A stretch of DNA of 64,000 nucleotides from Yersinia ruckeri ATCC 29473 (lineage in GTDB: Bacteria > Pseudomonadota > Gammaproteobacteria > Enterobacterales > Enterobacteriaceae), in the NCBI RefSeq assembly GCF_000754815.1, contig NZ_KN150747.1:1457908-1521907 (forward strand), given 5' to 3'. The notes below the pieces were generated by a model that was given only the letters and a program-made list of their open reading frames with translations, searched no databases and was not told where the DNA came from. The translations under genes were made by a program, and so were the position numbers. This document shows positions 35,539-44,977 of this stretch, in pieces; the stretch's first letter is position 1, and every line of letters begins with the position of its first letter.

Positions 35539-36841
35539 TACTGTGAGTCACGATGCAGTGCCATACGAAGCGGCACCTTTACTGCCTGCGGCGAATCAGG
35601 TTGCCGATCGCCAACAACAGGTCAATAAAAAGAAAATAAATGCGCAGTTAAACCGCCTCAAAGAGCAGCAACAAATGCAGGCCATGCGTAAGAAGAAGCA
35701 AGAAGAACTGGCATTAGCGGCACCTCCATTATTTGTGGCATTGCAGCCGGTGGGGATGGGGGCTCAGTTAGAATTATGGCAGAGCTTGCATGAGCAAATT
35801 GGCCGGGAAGAAAGGAACATACCTCAGAATCTAACCGTGACTCAGCCCAAGCTGACGAAATTAGATAAAGGTGAAGAACCCGGCGGTGTGAATCAGAGCA
35901 CGATCCGACCCGGCGCACTGGGTTCAGTGATTTTGGGTGAGAGACTGCCACAAATCGCTGCCACTGATCTGTCTGCGACAAAGATGCGTGAGGCGCTGAT
36001 TCAAGCTTATGGCATTCAAAATGACAATAGTTCGTTAGCTACGTCTGGTATGCGTGATACCACATTGGCCGCTATGCCGAATGTGCATGATACGACATCG
36101 GCCGCTATGCCGAATGTGCATGATACGACATCGGCCGCTATGCCGAATGTGCATGATACGACATTGAGCGCTGTGCCTGAGACTACATCGATATTGACTT
36201 CGTCGGGTGTCAATGAGAATCGTGGCCAATTCGCTGAGTCAGCCAGAATGCTTTCAGCATCGGATATTAGTCGTCCCGCTCTACCAACAAGCATTAATGG
36301 TAATGAATTCAGGTTGGCTCAATCGAGTTTTGGCGTGCCAGTCAATATCAACAAAACGAGTGAATTAGCGGTAGCAGAATCAACACCAGATATTAATTCT
36401 ACTGAAAAAGGTGAGTCTGTAGCCGAAATTAAAGATGTCACTTTAAAGAGTGCATCTCGCGATGATGAAGGGCGTTCGTTCTCACAACTAACGGTAAACA
36501 ACGCACGGACGACTTCGTTGCAAGAGAGTGCTGCAACGCCTGAAAATACGCCAAATAGCAGCAACGCATTGACCCCACAGCCAGAGGAGAGGGTCGGGCA
36601 ATTGCAGCGTGGGCTGAATTATAAATTTACCTCATGGAATGATGGCTCCTCAGTGAGAGTTGAACTGGCTAAAGCACAGGAAATTCACGCCACGACTTCC
36701 AGTGACACTGTTCAGCAAGTTTTGGACGACAGTCAGCATTTACTGGAAACCGAAAGGACGTTGGTGATCGATGAGCACCGAGACGATGAAGAAAGAAAAC
36801 AGCGGTATCAGCAGCCAGATCATGAAGAAGAAGGCTCGTGA
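35501..36841 (+). CDS. T3SS needle-length/substrate-switch protein SctP (InvJ/SpaN-like)
   Basis: SctP sets needle length and switches export from needle parts to translocators. The 446-residue protein is Gln/Ser/Thr-rich and low in structure until the C-terminus, where LQRGLNYKFTSWNDGSSVRVEL resembles the SpaN/InvJ switch domain. It carries three in-frame 33-bp repeats (36068-36166). At 446 residues it is longer than InvJ (about 336). A start at 35522 is possible. It overlaps the next gene by four bases. Confidence 0.8.
   Translation: MVVSGTRMNVAVSTVSHDAVPYEAAPLLPAANQVADRQQQVNKKKINAQLNRLKEQQQMQAMRKKKQEELALAAPPLFVALQPVGMGAQLELWQSLHEQIGREERNIPQNLTVTQPKLTKLDKGEEPGGVNQSTIRPGALGSVILGERLPQIAATDLSATKMREALIQAYGIQNDNSSLATSGMRDTTLAAMPNVHDTTSAAMPNVHDTTSAAMPNVHDTTLSAVPETTSILTSSGVNENRGQFAESARMLSASDISRPALPTSINGNEFRLAQSSFGVPVNINKTSELAVAESTPDINSTEKGESVAEIKDVTLKSASRDDEGRSFSQLTVNNARTTSLQESAATPENTPNSSNALTPQPEERVGQLQRGLNYKFTSWNDGSSVRVELAKAQEIHATTSSDTVQQVLDDSQHLLETERTLVIDEHRDDEERKQRYQQPDHEEEGS
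36068..36166 (+). repeat. Three 33-bp tandem repeats in the needle-length gene
   Basis: Units at 36068-36100, 36101-36133 and 36134-36166 encode AAMPNVHDTTS with almost no base change; a partial copy precedes them (RDTTLAAMP). The repeats are a multiple of three, so gain or loss keeps the frame and changes the ruler by 11 residues per unit. Confidence 0.9.
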
Positions 36842-37767
36842 TGTTTAATTTTCGCCGGGTTACACGCCATCAGGCGTGTATGAGTCAACAGCAAGTGACC
36901 TATGCACCGCAAGCATTACCCGTTACACCAACTGCGGAGCGGAAATACGCAAGGTTTCAGCTTTGTGCAGCAGAAGAGCGTATTACAGCTCTGATTGACT
37001 TGGTTGAATGGTGCCGCCACGCTTGGCCAGAGATGGAAAGTCTGGCCTGGGAATGTATCAGTGAAGGGCAATTGCGGCAGCTCTTTAGCGCCGAGATTGA
37101 ACATCATCGTTTTTTCTCAGGACGTTATGTACCACTAAATATTGAAGTTATCAGCGGCGATATTGTTCAGCAGCCTTGGCTTACGGTGCAAGAAAAACGT
37201 TTGGGACGAGTTTTGCTTGAACGAGCACCACTTGGCATGGCTCCCCATCCGATTAATATCGCTGGGTTTATGCACCTCCCTCTGGCAAGTAAATGGATAT
37301 TGGGTACCAGCATAATCAGTGCCAGTTTATTGCATACATTGGCACTTCGCGATGTATTGCTGATACAAAACCTACTAATGCAGTTAGATATTTCCGGTAA
37401 GCGGATAGCGAGATTCCGATCTCAGGATGATGGAGTAATGGTTGTGGAAGAAGTCATACATAATGAATTGGAACCCGAACGTATTGATATTGAAGACGAG
37501 ACGATGATGGAGGAGCAGGTATTGGTTCCTTTTGATGTTTCGGCAATCAGTATCACATTAACTTTTGTTCTGGGGCAGCGTTCGATAACAATTAATGAGT
37601 TGTCGAGCATTCAGTCTGGTTCACAATTTGCTCTTGGGCAGAACACTGAGAAATCTGTCAAGGTTTATGCGAATAAACAGCTAATCGCCGAAGGCGAGCT
37701 GATTTATATTGATGATGTGCTTGGGCTTGAAGTAACAAAAATGGCCACTATGGGCTCACTGGAGTAA
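36838..37767 (+). CDS. ysaQ: T3SS C-ring/sorting platform protein SctQ (SpaO-like)
   Basis: SctQ forms the cytoplasmic pods that dock chaperone-effector complexes. The ~309-residue protein ends in a surface-presentation (SPOA) domain (ISITLTFVLGQRSITINELSSIQSGSQF and VKVYANKQLIAEGELIYIDDVLGLEV). In SpaO-type genes an internal start often gives a separate C-terminal fragment; a candidate is not clear here. The first codon is GTG at 36838, followed by ATG. Confidence 0.9.
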   Translation: MMFNFRRVTRHQACMSQQQVTYAPQALPVTPTAERKYARFQLCAAEERITALIDLVEWCRHAWPEMESLAWECISEGQLRQLFSAEIEHHRFFSGRYVPLNIEVISGDIVQQPWLTVQEKRLGRVLLERAPLGMAPHPINIAGFMHLPLASKWILGTSIISASLLHTLALRDVLLIQNLLMQLDISGKRIARFRSQDDGVMVVEEVIHNELEPERIDIEDETMMEEQVLVPFDVSAISITLTFVLGQRSITINELSSIQSGSQFALGQNTEKSVKVYANKQLIAEGELIYIDDVLGLEVTKMATMGSLE

Positions 37768-37773
37768 TATATT

Positions 37774-38430
37774 ATGCCCAGTGATGTACCATTAATAGCC
37801 ATTGTTGCGTTAACAACGTTACTTCCATTTATTATTGCTGCTGGCACCTGTTTTTTAAAGATATCGATTGTTCTGATCATGGTTCGTAATGCTATGGGGG
37901 TGCAACAAATACCCTCTAATATTGCTTTGAATGGTATCGCATTACTTTTATCTTTATTTGTTATGATGCCGGTTATTAATGATATTAACGATTATGTACG
38001 TGAACAAAAAGTAGAAATGACTGATGTTGACTCTGTTAATCGTTTTGTTGATGGAGGATTGGGTGGCTATAAGTCCTATCTGAAAAAGTATTCTGATCCA
38101 GAACTGCTTTCATTTTTTGAGTCAGTTCAACGTGGGCGCAGTGAACATGAGATTGATGTAGAGAAAGAAGAAGTTACATTATTCTCACTATTACCCGCTT
38201 ATGCACTGAGTGAAATTAAATCGGCTTTTGAAATTGGTTTCTATATCTATTTACCTTTTGTTGTGATCGATTTGGTTATCTCCAGTATTTTACTGGCACT
38301 GGGTATGATGATGATGAGTCCAGTAACTATCTCGGTACCTATAAAGTTGATCTTATTTGTTGCTATGGATGGCTGGGCCTTGATTTCAAAAGGACTCGTA
38401 ATGCAATACATAGAACTTGCGCAACAGTAG
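37774..38430 (+). CDS. ysaR: T3SS export apparatus protein SctR
   Basis: SctR is a core subunit of the inner-membrane export pore. The 218-residue protein has the FliP/SctR layout: helices near residues 4-30 and 48-68, a periplasmic loop, and two C-terminal helices, with conserved TCFLKISIVLIMVRNAMG, LPAYALSEIKSAFEIGF and MMMMSPVTISVPIKL. The gene follows ysaQ by six bases. Confidence 0.96.
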   Translation: MPSDVPLIAIVALTTLLPFIIAAGTCFLKISIVLIMVRNAMGVQQIPSNIALNGIALLLSLFVMMPVINDINDYVREQKVEMTDVDSVNRFVDGGLGGYKSYLKKYSDPELLSFFESVQRGRSEHEIDVEKEEVTLFSLLPAYALSEIKSAFEIGFYIYLPFVVIDLVISSILLALGMMMMSPVTISVPIKLILFVAMDGWALISKGLVMQYIELAQQ

Positions 38431-38436
38431 CGGCCT

Positions 38437-38700
38437 ATGGAACAGATTATTTATGCTAGTAACAAGGCGATGCTATTAATTGTTGTTTTATCAGCAATTC
38501 CGGTATTAGTCGCTACCGTGGTAGGGTTGTTTGTTGGCCTGATTCAGACAGTCACCCAACTTCAGGAACAAACACTGCCCTTTGGTTTGAAGCTGTTGGC
38601 AGTATTCGGCTCACTATTTATGATCTCTGGCTGGTTGTCAGACAAAGTGATGAGTTACGCCATGGAGGTTTTATCCATCGCTCTCCAACCGATAGGATAA
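38437..38700 (+). CDS. ysaS: T3SS export apparatus protein SctS
   Basis: The 87-residue protein has two membrane helices and the FliQ/SctS motifs (LIVVLSAIPVLVATVVGL and GLIQTVTQLQEQTLPFG). It packs around the SctR pore. Six bases separate it from ysaR and five from ysaT. Confidence 0.96.
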   Translation: MEQIIYASNKAMLLIVVLSAIPVLVATVVGLFVGLIQTVTQLQEQTLPFGLKLLAVFGSLFMISGWLSDKVMSYAMEVLSIALQPIG

Positions 38701-38705
38701 GGTCG

Positions 38706-39500
38706 ATGAATAAGGAAATGTTAAACCTATATAGTTCGCTGTATGGCACGTTTAATTCAGGAATGATAACCCTGGCTCTAGCCTATATGCGTATTGCTCC
38801 GGTATTTTTTTTATTACCTTTTCTCAATACAAAATTACTGAATGGCGTTGTCGTTAAAAATAGTTTAATTATCTATATTTGTTTAGGGTTGTGGCCTTAT
38901 TTATCTCGGGGGGAGTTCGTTCGCCAGCAGCTAGGAATTGTGGATATTATCCTTTATGAGTTATCTATTGGGGTTATATTGGCATTCTTTATTTGCATGC
39001 CATTTTTGATTGCTAATATTATTGGGGAAATAATTGATAACCAGCGTGGTGCCACTATCAGTGACACGATAGATCCAGCCAATGGCATCGAGTCATCTGA
39101 ATTCTCTGCCTTGCTGAATTACATTGTATGTATGGTGTTTCTTTCCCAAGGAGGAATGTATAAGTTGGTCGAATCGTTTGCAGATAGCTATAAGCTGATG
39201 CCATTCGGCCAAGGTTTCTCCCTCTTCGAACCGCTGTTATTGGGAAGCTGGCTCAATACATTAGTTAGCCAGGGATTTATTATGGCGTCGCCAGTATTGG
39301 TAACCTTATTCTTGAGCGAAGTGGCTCTTGGGCTTTACTCCCGGTTTTGTCCACAACTGAACGCCTTTTCACTTTCTCTGGCGGTAAAGTCGATCATCGC
39401 ATTTAGCGTTTTTTTACTTTATTTCCAAAATGAAGTGCCGTCGTTGCTGGTCACAATGGTAGATATTTCTCCGTTGGGGAAAATATTTACTCTTAAATAA
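38706..39500 (+). CDS. ysaT: T3SS export apparatus protein SctT
   Basis: The 264-residue FliR/SctT protein has about six membrane helices and the conserved GEIIDNQRGATISDTIDPANGIESS loop near residue 105-130. It completes the R5-S4-T1 export core. Confidence 0.95.
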   Translation: MNKEMLNLYSSLYGTFNSGMITLALAYMRIAPVFFLLPFLNTKLLNGVVVKNSLIIYICLGLWPYLSRGEFVRQQLGIVDIILYELSIGVILAFFICMPFLIANIIGEIIDNQRGATISDTIDPANGIESSEFSALLNYIVCMVFLSQGGMYKLVESFADSYKLMPFGQGFSLFEPLLLGSWLNTLVSQGFIMASPVLVTLFLSEVALGLYSRFCPQLNAFSLSLAVKSIIAFSVFLLYFQNEVPSLLVTMVDISPLGKIFTLK

Positions 39501-39562
39501 TAATCTAAGCGTCCTGAATTATTTAACGACGGTTCTTGAGTTGTTGGATTAGGAAATATGAT

Positions 39563-40723
39563 ATGGCAGAAAAAACAGAACAACCCACAGATAAAAAGGT
39601 ACGAGACTCGGCTAAAAAGGGGCAAAGCTTTAAGGGTAAAGACCTGATTGCTGCCGCAGTTTTAGTCTGTGGTGCTTTAGCCATTAGTGGATTCTCAAGT
39701 CTGACCGCTTTGGGGCATTTACTGCAAAAAGTGCTTTTATCACCATCAGAGATAAAGATATCTGCATATTTAGATGAATTATATCGTCTTTTTTTGTACG
39801 CGGTAATACCGGTATTACTGTGCTGTTTATTACCCGGTATGTTACTTTCTTTGTTACAGAGTCGATTCCGTTTGGCTACTGAAGCATTAAAAATAAATTT
39901 TTCGCATCTTAATCCTATCTCTGGGTTTAAAAAAATATTTGGTATCCGTCCGTTAAAAGAATTAGTAAAGGCATTGTTGTATTTATTGGCTTTTGGTACG
40001 TCAATTTATACGTTTATTCTGCTATGGCGGCGAGAGGTTTTTATGCTTTACCATGCTGAGTTGGAAGAAATGATCACTCAGTGGGGAAGGTTGTGCATTA
40101 TATTTATTTTTGTTTTTCTCGCGTCTTCGTTAATTCTATTGCTATTGGATACCCTGACTGAGCTTTTTCTGTTTATTAAAGATCTAAAAATGGAAAAGCA
40201 AGAAGTTAAAAAAGAATATAAAGAAAACGAAGGTGACCCGCAGATAAAACAGGCGCGTAAAGAAATACATCGGGAAATATTATCGGAAGAAACTAAAAAT
40301 GGTATTAAAAATTCTCAAGTGGTCATGGCTAACCCAACTCATATTGCGTTAGGCATCTATTTTGATCCGTCGGTAGCCGAATTGCCTCTGATTATTGTTA
40401 AGGCTCAGAATGCTCAGGCCAGGGCGGTGATCGCTTATGCTGAAGAACAAGGGATTCCAGTAGTACGAGATATCCCATTAGCGCGACGGCTTTATCGGAA
40501 CAACAGTATATTCAGCTTTATACGCGATGATGACCTGTTGGATATTATGAATATTCTCATCTGGTTGAAGAGAATTGAATTGGAAAAACTGGGTATATCG
40601 CTTCCTTCTGCGCTAGAGAGCATAAACCAGGAACTCGATGCTACCGACATTGAGGTGCAGGATGAAAACAGCGTGGTTAGTCAAGCGCTGCATAGCGAGC
40701 CACCTGAGAAAAAATCGGATTAG
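39563..40723 (+). CDS. ysaU: T3SS export switch protein SctU
   Basis: SctU changes substrate class after self-cleavage. The 386-residue protein starts AEKTEQPTDKKVRDSAKKGQ, has four membrane helices, and holds the autocleavage motif NPTH in VVMANPTHIALGIYF, near residue 257. I chose the ATG at 39563 because AGGA lies 9 bases before it; the longer TTG frame (39536) lacks support. A 150-base gap follows, expected to hold the YsaE/SycB-dependent sycB promoter, though I cannot point to its boxes. Confidence 0.95.
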   Translation: MAEKTEQPTDKKVRDSAKKGQSFKGKDLIAAAVLVCGALAISGFSSLTALGHLLQKVLLSPSEIKISAYLDELYRLFLYAVIPVLLCCLLPGMLLSLLQSRFRLATEALKINFSHLNPISGFKKIFGIRPLKELVKALLYLLAFGTSIYTFILLWRREVFMLYHAELEEMITQWGRLCIIFIFVFLASSLILLLLDTLTELFLFIKDLKMEKQEVKKEYKENEGDPQIKQARKEIHREILSEETKNGIKNSQVVMANPTHIALGIYFDPSVAELPLIIVKAQNAQARAVIAYAEEQGIPVVRDIPLARRLYRNNSIFSFIRDDDLLDIMNILIWLKRIELEKLGISLPSALESINQELDATDIEVQDENSVVSQALHSEPPEKKSD

Positions 40724-40872
40724 GTCGGTAAACAATATAGTTAAATCGGATTGATAACTTTCTGTGTTATTCAAGCGTTTTTTTAAAGAAGGTCTGATAG
40801 ATCAAATTTAAAATAGCTTTATTGCATAGGGAACGTCTGATTTGAGTGTTAATAACATTAAAGGTATTTGTA

Positions 40873-41385
40873 ATGAATGACTCAAAAGATATGAACCTAC
40901 CCCAAGATATTGAAAGTGAAGCGGAAGCCGAAAAGTATATTGATGAAGTTTGTCAGGCATTACTTGACGGCGTGACATTTAAAGATATTCACGGCATTCC
41001 TGAGTCCACTATGCAGGGGATTTATGCCTATGCCTATGAGTTTTATCATCAAGGAAAATTAGACGAAGCTGAAACATTTTTCCGTTTTCTCAGTATTTAT
41101 GATTTTTATAACTCTGATTATGTCATGGGGTTGGCGGCAGTTTATCAGCTTAAAAAACGCTATGACAAAGCGACAGAATTATATGCGCTGGCATTTATGT
41201 TAGCCAAAGACGACTACCGACCGCTGTTCCATGCGGGTCAATGTAATTTGATGTTAAAGAAAACTTCAGCTGCATTGCATTGCTTTGAATCCACAGTGAA
41301 CAGCACCACTGACCCTGAGTTGAAACAAAAAGCTCAGGCTTATTTATCCGCACTAACGCAGAACCTGCAAGAGGCCACACCTTAA
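40873..41385 (+). CDS. sycB: Translocator chaperone and co-activator (SicA-like)
   Basis: SycB binds the translocators YspB and YspC before export and, when free, helps YsaE activate the effector genes. The 170-residue class II chaperone is made of tetratricopeptide repeats (YAYAYEFYHQGKLDEAETFFRFL; YDKATELYALAFMLAKDDYRPLFHAGQCNLML). It heads the sycB-yspBCDA-acpY operon. I chose ATG 40873, next to AGG, rather than the upstream TTG frame. Confidence 0.93.
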   Translation: MNDSKDMNLPQDIESEAEAEKYIDEVCQALLDGVTFKDIHGIPESTMQGIYAYAYEFYHQGKLDEAETFFRFLSIYDFYNSDYVMGLAAVYQLKKRYDKATELYALAFMLAKDDYRPLFHAGQCNLMLKKTSAALHCFESTVNSTTDPELKQKAQAYLSALTQNLQEATP

Positions 41386-41422
41386 GCTGTCGATGCGTGA
41401 AGATTAACGGAAGGAAAAGGGT

Positions 41423-43393
41423 ATGGCTGTTGATATTAGTAAAATCTCCAGTGAGCGAATCAGGAATGTTCAGCTATTTGCCGGGCAAGGAAATATAGTA
41501 AAAATCCAGGATGAGGCAACCAAGGCGCTGTTGGCCTGTGAGGATGCCTGTCGTGAATTGGGTGCCGAGGAGCAGCAACGTCGTCATGGTGTTGAAAATG
41601 CACCACAGCTGAATAAACCGGAAAGCCGATCGAATATATCGCTGCTGGCACGGGTAAAAAGTATTTCCGAAGGTGATTCCGCAGCGGAACCCACCACGTC
41701 ACGGGCAGCAACATCTGAGGGAGCAGAGCATAAATCAACGACTGCTTTCAGCGAAATGCTGGGTTCGATGCTTAACTTGCGCAACATGATGCATGATGTT
41801 TCTGTGACTGAAATGCGCAACCGCCTTAAACTGCTTAACATTGAATCCGAGCAGCTGCGTGCTCAGGGCGATAAGCTCGTGGGAGCGTTTGAAGAAAGTA
41901 ACAATCAGGCTAATAGCGCCAAGCAGCAGGCAGAGAGTAGTCAAAGGACTTACGATCAGGCAAAAAACCATCTGGATGGTTTGAATTCGCAACAGGCTGG
42001 CAATGTTAAGCAATTGGACAGCCTGCGGGATGAGCTGACGGCGGTAAAAGCCCAGTGGGCGGCAATCAGTGACGACCTGGCAGCATTACCCTCGCCTCTG
42101 ACTACCGAAGCTGATAAGCAACAACATCTGACCCTCACACAACAACAAAACCAGTTGTCTGAACGACAGAACCTACTGGCCCGGCAAGTTCCGTCAATTG
42201 AGCAAAAAATAAACAGCTTGAATGCTCGTATTATTGACGGAAAAAATTCGTTGGCGCAGTCGGAAAACGAATTAAAAACGGCGATAAATATCGCCACCAG
42301 TAAAGTGGAGGATGCATCTTTAAAGCAAAATCAAGTCGAGAAATTTATTCAGACCGTATCCAGCCGTGCGGCCAGCGCGTTGGACACTCCGCGTTATCAA
42401 GATGCGATGTCGCAGTTGACCTTGCTCGCTGCACAGTTAAAAGAATTGATCAGTAAACTGACTGTGGATGGCTTAAGCCGGCAACAGGCGGTGCTGGAAA
42501 AAATCAACGAAACCGCCCGCCAGAACGCTGAAAAGAAAGCGGAAGAAATGGAAGAGGCGCAGAGAAAATCGGAAGAAGCCAGTAAAGCTGCGTCTTGTGC
42601 CAGCAAAATTTTAAGCTATGTGCTCATTGCCGTTTCAGTGATAGCGACGGTCGCCTCACTGGGAACCGCATCTGCTCTGACCGTTGGCATCGCGGCGATC
42701 GGTATCGCTATGGCGGTGGCTGATGTGGTGCTAGAAGAAACCGGAAACAGCAGTTTGATGCAAATGCTAGCCACGGAAATTTCCACCGGCATAACCAATA
42801 TGCTGATTAGTTTTGGTGTTCCCAAAGAGAAAGCCGAAGAGATTGGCAAAATCGCCGGAATGGTACTGGCCGCGATCGCTTTCCTGGCTGTTTCGTTAGC
42901 TTCCATGTCCTCCTTTGTGAAAAACGCAGCATCCACAGTAGCCAAAATTGTCGGTAATAGTGTGGTGAAGGTGAGCGCTAAGGTCTTGCCGAAGGCAACC
43001 CAAGCGGTAGGCAATATGGCGAGTAAAGTGGGTGAAAAAATCAGTAGCGGCATGTCCAAAGTGAATAAGGCGATGGATATGGGGGAAGTTGTCCAGCGTA
43101 AAATTGAGGTGGGCACCAAGGTAGCAGGTGCGGTAACCAGTGCCGCCAGTGTCGCGGTGCCGGGATCGCTGAATCTGGTCGCCGCCGATCATAATTTGGA
43201 TATGAAAAAGGCGCTGGCTGCTCTGATGTTAAATGTGGAGTTTATTGAAGCAATTAACGATCTGATTAAACGCCTCATTGAGGCGGCGTCCAAGACGACT
43301 GAAATGGCAAGCGATAATTTAGAAAGCATGATGGCTGGCATGAAACAGTCACAGGAACAGAAGCAAGCGATTATCAGAACGGCATTTGCTTAA
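41423..43393 (+). CDS. yspB: Translocator YspB (SipB/IpaB-like)
   Basis: YspB is a secreted, pore-forming translocator. The 656-residue protein has a long coiled-coil N-terminal half (LRAQGDKLVGAFEESNNQANSAKQQAESS and LLARQVPSIEQKINSLNARI), then two hydrophobic segments (ILSYVLIAVSVIATVASLGTASALTVGIAAI near residue 400-430 and IAGMVLAAIAFLAVSLASM near 475-495), as in SipB. Its N-terminus lacks a Sec signal, as expected for T3SS export. Confidence 0.93.
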   Translation: MAVDISKISSERIRNVQLFAGQGNIVKIQDEATKALLACEDACRELGAEEQQRRHGVENAPQLNKPESRSNISLLARVKSISEGDSAAEPTTSRAATSEGAEHKSTTAFSEMLGSMLNLRNMMHDVSVTEMRNRLKLLNIESEQLRAQGDKLVGAFEESNNQANSAKQQAESSQRTYDQAKNHLDGLNSQQAGNVKQLDSLRDELTAVKAQWAAISDDLAALPSPLTTEADKQQHLTLTQQQNQLSERQNLLARQVPSIEQKINSLNARIIDGKNSLAQSENELKTAINIATSKVEDASLKQNQVEKFIQTVSSRAASALDTPRYQDAMSQLTLLAAQLKELISKLTVDGLSRQQAVLEKINETARQNAEKKAEEMEEAQRKSEEASKAASCASKILSYVLIAVSVIATVASLGTASALTVGIAAIGIAMAVADVVLEETGNSSLMQMLATEISTGITNMLISFGVPKEKAEEIGKIAGMVLAAIAFLAVSLASMSSFVKNAASTVAKIVGNSVVKVSAKVLPKATQAVGNMASKVGEKISSGMSKVNKAMDMGEVVQRKIEVGTKVAGAVTSAASVAVPGSLNLVAADHNLDMKKALAALMLNVEFIEAINDLIKRLIEAASKTTEMASDNLESMMAGMKQSQEQKQAIIRTAFA

Positions 43394-43441
43394 GCCTCTT
43401 TTTTCACTCAACGTCCAACTAAAAAAACAATCGGAGCTATC

Positions 43442-44953
43442 ATGACCGCAATTATTGACACCAGACCACAGCAGCAGATTTCCTCTTTATTTAACCAAAG
43501 CAATCAGAGCATTAAGGCTGCTGATAGCGAGACTACACATGAGGCTAAAAAAAGTCTCCCTCTCAGCGCATTGAGCCAGAAGGCCGCGAGTTTGGTTGAG
43601 TCTTCAGATAAAACCGTAGTTTTGACACCACCGCAGGTCGCGGTGAATGACGCTGACATTCTGTCTGAACTGGACAATATTCAGGCCGTAATGACTCATA
43701 GCCAGCAAGGTAATCTGGCTCCTCAATCGTTATTGCAGGCCTTTAGCATTGGCATTTTATCAGGCAGCCTGGCGGAGCCAGTCAACGGCTCGGTGAGTCC
43801 TCAAGCTGCTGCGGTTCCTCAGGCCAACGGCTCGGTGAGTCCTCAAACTGCTGCGGTTCCTCAGGCCAACGACGCGGTGAGCCCTTTGGTTGCTGCGGCT
43901 CCTCAACTCAAAGGCTCGGTGAGTCCTCTGGCTGCTGCGGTTCCTCCAGTTAAACAAGATATCCCGGTACCCATTACTGATATTGAGCAATTTAGTACGC
44001 TACTGGCCGATCCTGACTTTTCCCGCAAAGTCGCTGGTGCCTTGGCTGCGATGGGTATGACGCCACAGGCGCTCAAAGCCGAAAGCCTGACGGTGCAAAA
44101 TGCGCCGGATAATATCGAGAAGAAAGGGCAGTCTATTGATACGGTCAAAGCGAACAATTTGGTTGGATTCCAAACGGAAGATTTGATTCTGGTTCTGATG
44201 TCATTACTGAGCAAAATTCGGGAAAGCGTGGATAAAGGCGATCGTCAGCTACATAGCCGCTTTGCTGAGTTGAGCGCCAATATGTCAGAAAAGGCAGCCC
44301 AATCGACGATCAATGAAGGGAAGCAACAAATGATAGGGGCGGTGATTGGTTTTGCTATCGGTGGCTTGATTGCCAGTGCCGGCACCATGACGCAACTCAA
44401 AGGGTTGAGTAAGCAGAATAAAGCGATCAACAGCGATCTTAAACAAGTTCATACTTCGAATAATAAAGCGAGTGAACTTAAGCAAAATATGAATATGGGC
44501 GCTCGTGACGTGAGTGGCTCTAAAACAACGATTCAGGGTAAAGATAATAAAGCGCTGAAAGTTAGCGAAGAAATCAATCCAGCTCAGAAAGAATTCCGAA
44601 CGCAGGAACACCAGGCCGCAGAACTTAAATTGCAGCAACAAGCCAATGCCCATCAGATGAGTTTTGACATCAAAACCCATAAGGCACAGAAAATAGAAGC
44701 GGCTGGGCAGGCCGTCTCCCGCATGTCTGATAACAGTAATCAGATGGTCACGGGAGTGAATGGGATGGCGGTGAAAAATATCGAAGCCCAAAAAATGACC
44801 GAGGATACCGCAGCGGGTACGTTGAAAAATGTGGCGCAGGACAAGGAAAAACAGATCGATAAAACCTCGGACTTGCTGAAAACCATCAGAGAAACCCTGA
44901 ACGGCATGCAAAACGACAGAAATGCCACTATTAGGGCGATGATTCGCGGTTAA
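43442..44953 (+). CDS. yspC: Translocator YspC (SipC/IpaC-like)
   Basis: YspC is the second pore translocator; SipC also nucleates and bundles actin. The 503-residue protein has one hydrophobic segment (MIGAVIGFAIGGLIASAGTM, about residues 297-316) and an alpha-helical C-terminus (SDLLKTIRETLNGMQNDRNATIRAMIRG). It is about 90 residues longer than SipC, partly from four 14-residue repeats near residues 115-170. Confidence 0.92.
   Translation: MTAIIDTRPQQQISSLFNQSNQSIKAADSETTHEAKKSLPLSALSQKAASLVESSDKTVVLTPPQVAVNDADILSELDNIQAVMTHSQQGNLAPQSLLQAFSIGILSGSLAEPVNGSVSPQAAAVPQANGSVSPQTAAVPQANDAVSPLVAAAPQLKGSVSPLAAAVPPVKQDIPVPITDIEQFSTLLADPDFSRKVAGALAAMGMTPQALKAESLTVQNAPDNIEKKGQSIDTVKANNLVGFQTEDLILVLMSLLSKIRESVDKGDRQLHSRFAELSANMSEKAAQSTINEGKQQMIGAVIGFAIGGLIASAGTMTQLKGLSKQNKAINSDLKQVHTSNNKASELKQNMNMGARDVSGSKTTIQGKDNKALKVSEEINPAQKEFRTQEHQAAELKLQQQANAHQMSFDIKTHKAQKIEAAGQAVSRMSDNSNQMVTGVNGMAVKNIEAQKMTEDTAAGTLKNVAQDKEKQIDKTSDLLKTIRETLNGMQNDRNATIRAMIRG
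43784..43951 (+). repeat. Four 42-bp tandem repeats in yspC
   Basis: Units at 43784-43825, 43826-43867, 43868-43909 and 43910-43951 encode variants of NGSVSPQAAAVPQA. The first two differ by only one or two bases; the others have drifted. The repeat region is disordered and lies ahead of the membrane segment. Copy change would keep the frame. Confidence 0.9.
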
Positions 44954-44977
44954 TCCGTTACGAGGTAGGGAAACAGT

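Noticed and set aside
42616-43119. A 167-codon hydrophobic minus-strand frame inside yspB
   Set aside because: The hydrophobicity mirrors the Ala/Val-rich membrane segments of YspB on the other strand. No independent evidence supports it.
36068-43951. Short tandem repeats that might suggest a CRISPR array
   Set aside because: The repeats have no unique spacers between them, are in frame inside two secretion genes, and encode clean peptide repeats.
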